DNA of 64,000 nt from assembly GCF_008326345.1 (NCBI RefSeq), contig NZ_BJEN01000003.1, forward strand, positions 372,001 to 436,000. The letters are read 5' to 3'. Numbering within the stretch: position 1 is the first letter of the stretch; the number at the start of each line of letters is the position of its first letter. Source of the DNA: Cutibacterium modestum (lineage in GTDB: Bacteria; Actinomycetota; Actinomycetes; Propionibacteriales; Propionibacteriaceae). The position numbers were made by a program, and so were the translations under genes. Positions 57,933 through 64,000 of this stretch are shown here, piece by piece. The notes beneath the pieces were generated by a model. That model saw only the letters and a program-made list of their open reading frames with translations. It had not been told where the DNA came from and ran no database searches.

Positions 57933-59880
57933 GAGCGGCGTCAAGGACGTCGCAGAGGGACGCGACGAGAAACTGAATATGTTCGTCGGTGTGATGTGCC
58001 GTGAGGCAGATACGCAGAATTGCATCGCCTCTCCCAACGGCGGGGTAGCGGATCGCACCGACCATGAGGCCGCGACGAGCCAGCTCGTCCTGGACCGCGA
58101 CGGCACGAGATTCGGGTCCAACGGGGACGCGGATAATCGGTCCAAGATCATTGGCGGTCGGGGGTGGGATGAGGCCGGCTTCGGCTAGGAGGCGACGTGC
58201 CTGGGTGACGTTGGCCTGAAGGCGACGGACCCGATTCGTGTCAGCTCGTAGATACTGCACAGACGCGGCCACGGCTGCCGCGACGACGGGGGAAGAAGCG
58301 CTAGAAAACGCGTATCCTCGTGCACAGTTACGGATCAGGTCGGCCAGAGTCTCGTCGACGCATGCGAAACCACCTTCGACTCCGAGAGCCTTGCTCGCGG
58401 TTGCTAACAAGACGTCGGGTCGTTGTGATGCTGGGAGTCCCTCGGTCACGCCGCGGCCAGTAGGCCCAACCGTGCCAATCCCGTGAGCGTCATCGACGAC
58501 GGCGAGAGCACCGTGGTGGTGCGTAATCTCCACGAGTTTCGCGACTGGGGTGACGTCGCCGCCCATGGAGTAGACGCCTTCGGCGAGCACGAGTGCTCTA
58601 TTGGTCGTGACGCGCTCGAGGGCGGCTTCGATGGCGTCGAGGTCTGCGTGTGGAACGACGACGGTACGCGCTCGTGCCAAACGGCATCCGTCGATGAGAC
58701 TGGCGTGGTTGTCAGCATCGGAAATGACGGTGACATCAGGGCCAGCAAGTAACTGGATGGTTGCTATGTTGGCCTGGTATCCGCTGGCCATGAACACGGC
58801 TTGTGGGTATCCCAACCATGCGGCGGTCTCATGTTCAGCCCGCTGGTGAGCTAGGGAAGTGCCTGTCGTGAGGCGAGAGCCACCCGAACTACATCCGAGT
58901 CTCCTAACAGCGGTGATCATGGCCTGCTGAACTTGAGGCTCAGTCGACATGCCGAGGTAATCCGATGACGAAAAGAGCAGGGCAGGTCCGTCAGTTGTGA
59001 GGGCGTTGGGACTCTGGGGAGAACAGAAGGTGCGGGGGCTGCGGTCGAGGCCGGCCGTGCGCCACGCGTTGAGACGGCTGCAGATGTCATCCTGCCAGGA
59101 GGTCGTCCTTTGGCTACTGGCTGTGGTGGGGCCGATAAGAACGGGGTGGTTTTCGAGCCATTCTGTGGTCATAGTCGCGTCAGCACGTGCTGTGTCGACG
59201 AGGATGATGCGGCCACCATTAGGGTCACCGTCAGTCTTGACGTTGGTCACCGTCGTGTAGACGCCGTCGATACAAACGTAACCACGGGTGTAATGGGGGT
59301 CATCGGAGATACACAATTCCGCGAGGACTCCAGGTGCGGCTGCGACTTTACTGGCCAATAACACAGCCTCATGGTGGTGCTTCTTGTGTGCTAAAGACGC
59401 TCCCGGGGCCGACTCAGTGAGATCTCCGAACCGCGTGACGCGCACCCCACGCAGAGTGTCTGCCTCTACTCGTCGACCGGTTCCTACCTCAATCATGGCA
59501 GCCCCGCGCATGGTCGGGCCTTCGGTGAGAATACGCAGTGCTTCGGCGGGATTGGGGACGAAGTGGGACAGGACGTCGACGAAGTGCTGATGAGCCGCGA
59601 TGACGTCGGGGCATTCCTTAAGTTCGGTGGGTAGGGTAGGAATAACGGTGGGCTCGACGTCGAGTTGATCCAGACTGAGTCGCACCTGCTGGGCCTCGAC
59701 GGTGTGGCTCGGTGCTAGGGCGCGTCGTGTCAGGCCAGCTACGGTCTGCTCAATCATTCCCGGGGCAACAAGCGACTCGGCTCCGCTGACGTGATAGGGC
59801 GCGTCATCGAGGGTTCCGGTGGCCCTCATGCGCACACTCCACCACGCCGAGGTCGTGGAGTGTGATGGTGACATTGGCAT
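57913..59880 (-). CDS. bioWF: Bifunctional biotin synthesis protein: pimeloyl-CoA synthetase (BioW) fused to 8-amino-7-oxononanoate synthase (BioF)
   Basis: 655 residues from ATG 59880 (GAGGAA upstream). Residues ~12-245 are BioW: 'WWSVRMRATG', 'HVSGAESLVAPG', 'MRGAAMIEVGTGRRVEAD', 'RGVRVTRFGD' and the 'HHHEAVLLASKV' stretch; it activates pimelate to pimeloyl-CoA. Residues ~275-650 are BioF: 'FSSSDYLGM', 'GGSRLTTGTSLAH', 'VVDDAHGIG' and the PLP lysine in 'LLATASKALGVEGG' near residue 497. Fusing them channels pimeloyl-CoA to the next step. A 7-5-7 dyad at 59947-59965 is a likely operator. Confidence 0.9.
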   Translation of the reverse strand: MPMSPSHSTTSAWWSVRMRATGTLDDAPYHVSGAESLVAPGMIEQTVAGLTRRALAPSHTVEAQQVRLSLDQLDVEPTVIPTLPTELKECPDVIAAHQHFVDVLSHFVPNPAEALRILTEGPTMRGAAMIEVGTGRRVEADTLRGVRVTRFGDLTESAPGASLAHKKHHHEAVLLASKVAAAPGVLAELCISDDPHYTRGYVCIDGVYTTVTNVKTDGDPNGGRIILVDTARADATMTTEWLENHPVLIGPTTASSQRTTSWQDDICSRLNAWRTAGLDRSPRTFCSPQSPNALTTDGPALLFSSSDYLGMSTEPQVQQAMITAVRRLGCSSGGSRLTTGTSLAHQRAEHETAAWLGYPQAVFMASGYQANIATIQLLAGPDVTVISDADNHASLIDGCRLARARTVVVPHADLDAIEAALERVTTNRALVLAEGVYSMGGDVTPVAKLVEITHHHGALAVVDDAHGIGTVGPTGRGVTEGLPASQRPDVLLATASKALGVEGGFACVDETLADLIRNCARGYAFSSASSPVVAAAVAASVQYLRADTNRVRRLQANVTQARRLLAEAGLIPPPTANDLGPIIRVPVGPESRAVAVQDELARRGLMVGAIRYPAVGRGDAILRICLTAHHTDEHIQFLVASLCDVLDAALTDAPR

Positions 59881-59946
59881 GATGATTCCTCGGCGTGGGG
59901 CGATTGGACAGTGTTGGCAACCGCGCAGTGTTGGCCACCAAGCCAT

Positions 59947-59965
59947 AATTGAACACCATTCAATT
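59947..59965. promoter_or_regulatory. Probable biotin-responsive operator upstream of bioWF
   Basis: AATTGAA CACCA TTCAATT is a perfect 7-bp dyad with a 5-nt spacer, 67 nt before the bioWF ATG. The half-site TGAAC resembles the TGAAC-N3 half of BioQ sites reported for other actinobacteria. The sequence shows only the dyad; the regulator is inferred. Confidence 0.5.
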
Positions 59966-60434
59966 TCAAGGCTGGCATGGGGGTCTGCCGATCTCGATTT
60001 GCCTTGCCGGTTCGTCGATGACACACTGTACAAGTTGCTCCGAACGGGGCTGCAGTGCGTCGCGCTCAGGATCCTCGAGATCAGGCTCGGTCACTGGAGT
60101 CAACGGCAGAGGTGTCATCACCAAGGTGAGTCCGCTGCCGGGCCCACGGAAGTGGGTCGGCATCGGGTGATCGCAGATAAATTCACAGTGTTCGCGGGGT
60201 CCTCAACGACTGGTGAGCGGTGGTGTTCTGCGGTTTGCGATGCACGACACACCCGAGCGCGTGGGTCGGAGAGGGGCGACGTGACCTTGCCGTCTGCGCA
60301 TGTTCTCCACATGTGTCGAATCGTGAGGTTGGGACCAATGAGGAGTTCGCTCCTCACGCCGGAACCCTCTGGGCGTACCGGACTCCCACGTCAGGGAATC
60401 TTGGACGCGGCAGAGACGAGTAGAAGGAACAACT
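59966..60434. other. Leader/intergenic region between bioWF and the S10 operon
   Basis: No coding region is supported here. Long frames on both strands run into rpsJ or bioWF without family similarity. It must contain the bioWF promoter and the rpsJ promoter/leader, but I cannot mark a convincing -35/-10 pair. Confidence 0.55.
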
Positions 60435-60746
60435 GTGGCGGGACAAAAGATCCGCATCAGGCTGCGGGCCTACGACCACGAGGTCATCGACTCGTCGGCG
60501 CGCAAGATCGTCGACACGGTGACCCGCACGGGCGCCAAGGTCGCCGGCCCGGTGCCGCTGCCGACCGAGAAGAACGTGTTCTGTGTGATCCGTTCGCCCC
60601 ACAAGTACAAGGACAGCCGCGAGCACTTCGAGATGCGCACCCACAAGCGGCTCATCGACATTCTCGAGCCGACCCCGAAGACAGTCGATTCGCTGATGCG
60701 TCTTGACCTGCCTGCTGGTGTCGACATCGAGATCAAGCTTCCGTGA
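60435..60746 (+). CDS. rpsJ: Ribosomal protein uS10
   Basis: 103 residues from GTG 60435 (GAAGGAA upstream): '[19 protein letters not shown]', '[19 protein letters not shown]', '[14 protein letters not shown]'. Also the NusE subunit of antitermination complexes. First gene of the S10 operon, which continues past the window edge. Confidence 0.98.
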
Positions 60747-60757
60747 GGTTGAGCACC

Positions 60758-61429
60758 ATGACCAATGAACGCACTGTCAAGGGCGTGCTGGGCACCAAGC
60801 TCGGCATGACCCAGCTGTGGGACGAGCACAACAAGCTCGTCCCCGTGACCGTCATCCAGGCCGGGCCGTGTGTCGTCACCCAGGTGCGCACCCCCGAGAC
60901 GGATGGCTACTCCGCCGTCCAGCTTGGCTACGGGGCCGTCAAGGCCAAGAACGTCACCAAACCGGAGGCTGGCCACTTTGAGAAGGCTGGCGTGACCCCT
61001 CGACGTCACCTCGTCGAGTTGCGCACCGCTGACGCCTCCGAGTACACCCTGGGTCAGGAGATCACCGCTGGCGTGTTCTCCGAATCCGATTTCGTCGACG
61101 TCACCGGCACGAGTAAGGGCAAAGGCACCGCTGGCGTCATGAAGCGTCACGGCTTCGGTGGCCTGCGTGCTACCCACGGTGTGCACCGCAAGCACCGCTC
61201 GCCGGGCTCTATCGGCGGCTGCTCGACGCCAGGCAAGGTCATTAAGGGCCTCCGCATGGCCGGCCGCATGGGTACCGATCGCGTGACTGTCCAGAACCTG
61301 CAGGTTCACTCCGTCGACGCCGAGCGCGGGATCATGCTGGTCCGCGGCGCAGTTCCCGGCCCGAAGGGTTCCCTGCTCGTCGTCCGCAGCGCCGCCAAGA
61401 AGGCCGCCAAGAATGGGGATGCCGCATGA
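60758..61429 (+). CDS. rplC: Ribosomal protein uL3
   Basis: 223 residues from ATG 60758 (GAGG upstream); an earlier in-frame GTG at 60743 is less likely. It carries '[20 protein letters not shown]', '[19 protein letters not shown]' and '[20 protein letters not shown]'. The stop overlaps rplD by 4 nt. Confidence 0.97.
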   Translation: MTNERTVKGVLGTKLGMTQLWDEHNKLVPVTVIQAGPCVVTQVRTPETDGYSAVQLGYGAVKAKNVTKPEAGHFEKAGVTPRRHLVELRTADASEYTLGQEITAGVFSESDFVDVTGTSKGKGTAGVMKRHGFGGLRATHGVHRKHRSPGSIGGCSTPGKVIKGLRMAGRMGTDRVTVQNLQVHSVDAERGIMLVRGAVPGPKGSLLVVRSAAKKAAKNGDAA

Positions 61430-62331
61430 ACGAGACCAAAACCATCGACGTCCTTGACGTCAAGGGCAAGAAAGCCGGATCGGCCGAGCTTCCGGGTGAC
61501 GTCTTCGACGTGAACACCAACATTCCGCTGATCCATCAGGTCGTCGTCGCCCAGCTTGCGGCTGCCCGCCAGGGCACCCACGCCACGAAGACTCGTGGCC
61601 AGGTCTCTGGTGGCGGCAAGAAGCCGTGGCGCCAGAAGGGCACCGGTCGTGCTCGTCAGGGTTCGACTCGTGCACCGCAGTGGGTCGGTGGCGGCACCGT
61701 TCACGGTCCGCAGCCGCGTTCTTACGCCCAGCGCACCCCCAAGAAGATGGTGGCCGCTGCGTTGCGTGGGGCCCTGTCGGATATGGCTCGCGACAACCGC
61801 ATTTTCATTGTGACCTCGTTGGTTGACGGTGACAAGCCCTCGACCAAGCAGGCTAAGGCTGTGCTCTCCGGTCTGGCTGAGCTCAGTAAGGTGCTCGTTG
61901 TCCTGGCTCGCAGCGACGAGGTCGATTGGCTGTCCGTGCGTAACCTTTCTGAGGTTCACGTCCTGGCTGCTGATCAGCTCAACACCTACGACGTCGTCAA
62001 TTCCCGGACCATCGTGTTCAGCCAGGCTGGCTTTGACGCTTTCGTCGGCGCTCGCAGTGCCAGCGCTCAGGCCCTGACCGCTGAGCCTGAGGTCCCCGAG
62101 ACTGATGTCGCCGACCAGCACCCCTACGGTGAGGACTCCTTCCGTGGCGACAACCCACCGGCTGGATTCGACATCAAGGGCAGCGAGGACTCCAAGAAGT
62201 TCCACGATCCATCGTCTCCGTGGTATGGACGCACCATCGCTGAGGTGTGGTTCCGTTCCGCTGCGGCTGCTGAGGCCGCGGGCTTCGTCAATGCCGTCAA
62301 GTCCGACTCCGAGAAGGAGGACGCCAAGTGA
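61426..62331 (+). CDS. rplD: Ribosomal protein uL4 with a C-terminal 'sunset'-like extension
   Basis: Residues 1-~212 are a complete L4 ('[20 protein letters not shown]' tip of the tunnel loop, '[14 protein letters not shown]', 'AQRTPKKM', '[19 protein letters not shown]'). Residues ~213-301 are an added acidic linker and a compact module: '[20 protein letters not shown]', then '[18 protein letters not shown]'. This pattern (KG-x(6)-FHxPxSPxY ... EVWFxSxxxAxxAGF) resembles the sunset domain seen in assorted actinobacterial proteins. L4 is normally ~200-220 residues. The extension is in the same frame as, and ends within, the rplW start (GTGA overlap), so it is not a sequencing artefact at the end. 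Confidence 0.93.
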   Translation: MNETKTIDVLDVKGKKAGSAELPGDVFDVNTNIPLIHQVVVAQLAAARQGTHATKTRGQVSGGGKKPWRQKGTGRARQGSTRAPQWVGGGTVHGPQPRSYAQRTPKKMVAAALRGALSDMARDNRIFIVTSLVDGDKPSTKQAKAVLSGLAELSKVLVVLARSDEVDWLSVRNLSEVHVLAADQLNTYDVVNSRTIVFSQAGFDAFVGARSASAQALTAEPEVPETDVADQHPYGEDSFRGDNPPAGFDIKGSEDSKKFHDPSSPWYGRTIAEVWFRSAAAAEAAGFVNAVKSDSEKEDAK

Positions 62332-62636
62332 GCGAGTTGAAGATCCGAGATCCCCGGGACATCATTCTCGCCCCGGTCGTCTCCGAGAAGAGCTACAGTC
62401 TGCTCGACCAGAACACTTACACGTTCTTGGTCAAGCCGACTGCCAATAAGACCGAGATCAAGATTGCGATCGAGCAGATCTTCGGTGTGAAGGTCACCTC
62501 GGTGAACACGATGAATCGCAAGGGAAAGGTCCGCCGCACCCGCACCGGCATCGGCAAGCGTCCTGACACCAAGCGCGCCATCGTGACTGTTGCTGAGGGT
62601 GATCGCATCGACATCTTCACCGGCCCGGTCGCCTGA
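62328..62636 (+). CDS. rplW: Ribosomal protein uL23
   Basis: 102 residues from GTG 62328, overlapping rplD by 4 nt: '[20 protein letters not shown]', '[20 protein letters not shown]', '[18 protein letters not shown]'. Docking site for trigger factor and SRP at the exit tunnel. Confidence 0.97.
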   Translation: MSELKIRDPRDIILAPVVSEKSYSLLDQNTYTFLVKPTANKTEIKIAIEQIFGVKVTSVNTMNRKGKVRRTRTGIGKRPDTKRAIVTVAEGDRIDIFTGPVA

Positions 62637-62662
62637 GCCGCGAGAGAAGGAACGAAGTACCA

Positions 62663-63499
62663 ATGGGTATCCGCAAGCACAAGCCCACCACTCCGGGCCG
62701 CCGCGGCTCGAGCGTGTCAGACTTCGTCGAGCTCACCCGCTCGACCCCTGAGAAGTCCCTGCTTGTTGCCAAGCCGAAGACCGGTGGACGCAACAACACA
62801 GGCCGCATCACTACCCGCCATATCGGTGGCGGACACAAGCAGGCCTACCGCATCATCGATTTCAAGCGTTATGACAAGGACGGCGTGCCGGCCAAGGTCG
62901 CTCACATTGAGTACGACCCAAACCGCACTGCTCGCATCGCCCTGCTCCACTACGCCGACGGTGAGAAGCGTTACATCATCGCTCCCGACGGTGTTGGTCA
63001 GGGAAGCGTCGTGGTATCTGGACCTGAAGCTGACATCAAGCCGGGTAATAACCTGCCGTTGCGCAACATTCCGGTCGGTACCACGGTTCACGCTGTGGAG
63101 CTGCGTCCGGGTGGTGGCGCCAAGATGGGCCGCTCTGCCGGCGCGTCGGTGCAGCTGGTCGCCCGCGAGGGCAAATACGCCACCCTGCGCCTTCCCTCTG
63201 GTGAGATGCGCATGGTCGACATTCGTTGCCGCGCCACCATCGGCGAGGTCGGCAATGCCGAGCAGATCAACATCAACTGGGGTAAGGCCGGCCGTAACCG
63301 CTGGAAGGGCATCCGCCCGACCGTTCGTGGTGTGGTCATGAACCCGATCGACCACCCACATGGTGGTGGCGAAGGTCGTACCTCCGGTGGTCGTCACCCG
63401 GTGAGCCCTTGGGGTAAGCCCGAGGGTCGCACCCGTAACAAGAAAAAGGCGAGCAGCCGTCTCATCGTGCGTCGCCGCAAGTCCGGCAAGAAGCGCTGA
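62663..63499 (+). CDS. rplB: Ribosomal protein uL2
   Basis: 278 residues from ATG 62663: '[16 protein letters not shown]', '[20 protein letters not shown]', '[19 protein letters not shown]', '[20 protein letters not shown]' with the conserved His near the peptidyl-transferase centre. Spacing of 26 nt from rplW with GAAGGAA. Confidence 0.98.
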   Translation: MGIRKHKPTTPGRRGSSVSDFVELTRSTPEKSLLVAKPKTGGRNNTGRITTRHIGGGHKQAYRIIDFKRYDKDGVPAKVAHIEYDPNRTARIALLHYADGEKRYIIAPDGVGQGSVVVSGPEADIKPGNNLPLRNIPVGTTVHAVELRPGGGAKMGRSAGASVQLVAREGKYATLRLPSGEMRMVDIRCRATIGEVGNAEQININWGKAGRNRWKGIRPTVRGVVMNPIDHPHGGGEGRTSGGRHPVSPWGKPEGRTRNKKKASSRLIVRRRKSGKKR

Positions 63500-63514
63500 T
63501 TGGGAGTCTGAGAC

Positions 63515-63796
63515 ATGCCACGCAGTCTGAAGAAGGGCCCCTTCGTCGACGAGCATCTGGCCAAGAAGGTCACTGCCCAGAACGAAGCGGGCACACACAA
63601 CGTCATCAAGACCTGGTCGCGTCGCTCCATGGTCACCCCCGACATGATCGGGCACACCATCGGCGTGCACGATGGCCGCAAGCACGTCCCGGTTTTCGTG
63701 ACCGAGTCGATGGTCGGGCACAAGCTCGGAGAGTTCGCCCCGACCAGGACCTTCAGGGGTCACGTGAAGGACGACAAGAAGGCGCGCAGGCGCTGA
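63515..63796 (+). CDS. rpsS: Ribosomal protein uS19
   Basis: 93 residues from ATG 63515: '[15 protein letters not shown]', '[20 protein letters not shown]', '[20 protein letters not shown]'. 15 nt after rplB. Confidence 0.98.
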   Translation: MPRSLKKGPFVDEHLAKKVTAQNEAGTHNVIKTWSRRSMVTPDMIGHTIGVHDGRKHVPVFVTESMVGHKLGEFAPTRTFRGHVKDDKKARRR

Positions 63797-63813
63797 CGAG
63801 AGGGATCTGATTC

Positions 63814-64000
63814 ATGAGCAACACTGAGAGGCCCAGCCGTCGCGCCGCCCTGCTCGGCGATCGACCCGGCTCGTACGCCATCGCGCGTCACATCCGGATG
63901 AGTGCCAGCAAGTGCCGTCGCGTTATCAACCTGGTTCGCGGCATGGACGCCGTTGAGGCTGTGACCATGCTGAAGTTCCAGCCGCAGGCCGCGGCCGAGC
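63814..64000 (+). CDS. rplV: Ribosomal protein uL22 (partial, 3' end outside window)
   Basis: ATG 63814 with GAGAGGGA upstream. The visible 62 codons read '[20 protein letters not shown]' and '[18 protein letters not shown]', the L22 N-terminal half. The gene runs off the right edge. Confidence 0.95.
   Translation, partial: MSNTERPSRRAALLGDRPGSYAIARHIRMSASKCRRVINLVRGMDAVEAVTMLKFQPQAAAE

Noticed and set aside
59819-60706. 295-residue plus-strand frame upstream of and through rpsJ
   Set aside because: Its end overlaps rpsJ in another frame and its start lies over bioWF; no domain or ribosome site.

Overview
The window reads as a chromosome segment of a GC-rich actinobacterium of the Propionibacteriaceae, most likely Cutibacterium (C. 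acnes or a close relative). The genus call is inferred from gene order and content (tRNA-Thr/tRNA-Met/rpmG/hadAB/murB, then secE-nusG-rplKA-rplJL-rpoBC-rpsLG-fusA-tuf and the S10 operon), from a BioW-BioF fusion, a true GlnRS, an MptB-type mannosyltransferase, a choice-of-anchor-M type wall protein and homopolymer-tract frameshifts in surface genes. No database search was possible.

Layout. 1-4 kb: end of the respiratory complex I operon (nuoN), a menaquinone-type polyprenyl diphosphate synthase, a CobF-like methyltransferase and a CitE-like CoA-ester lyase. 4-14.5 kb: an accessory region with a lipoprotein/ABC cassette whose permease is frameshifted, an M13 peptidase, an AT-rich patch, a thrombospondin-type-3-repeat/membrane gene pair, a broken PIN (VapC) toxin, a decayed extra copy of korB, and a compact ABC operon (secreted peptide, ATPase, two permeases). 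In that operon the peptide gene is frameshifted and the first permease is split at a 10-base poly-C tract. 14.5-21.7 kb: korAB, divergent from a small nuoB/nuoC/nuoI-like set, then a mannosyltransferase and a 3-hydroxyisobutyryl-CoA hydrolase-like gene.

21.7-50.2 kb is a housekeeping block: xthA, tRNAs Tyr/Thr/Met/Trp, rpmG, hadAB, murB, an aminotransferase, secE, nusG, ribosomal protein and RNA polymerase genes, rpsL, rpsG, fusA and tuf. It is interrupted by two surface-protein genes (40.3-42.6 kb) and a lipoprotein gene broken at a G7 tract (46.7-48.7 kb). 50.3-60 kb holds a membrane alpha/beta-hydrolase, a wrecked 5'-nucleotidase, divergent glnS/gltX, a polytopic membrane protein and bioWF with a clear upstream dyad. 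60.4-64 kb is the start of the S10 operon (rpsJ, rplC, rplD, rplW, rplB, rpsS, partial rplV). Its L4 has an unusual C-terminal extension.

The most notable points are: (1) an operon of a secreted peptide, an ABC ATPase and two permeases, inserted between a degenerate and an intact korB, in which a poly-C tract decides whether one permease is full length; (2) three separate surface-protein reading frames that end one residue after an LPxTG motif, with no sorting tail; (3) ribosomal protein L4 fused to a domain resembling the 'sunset' domain; (4) a NuoB/C/I-like mini-module facing 2-oxoglutarate:ferredoxin oxidoreductase.
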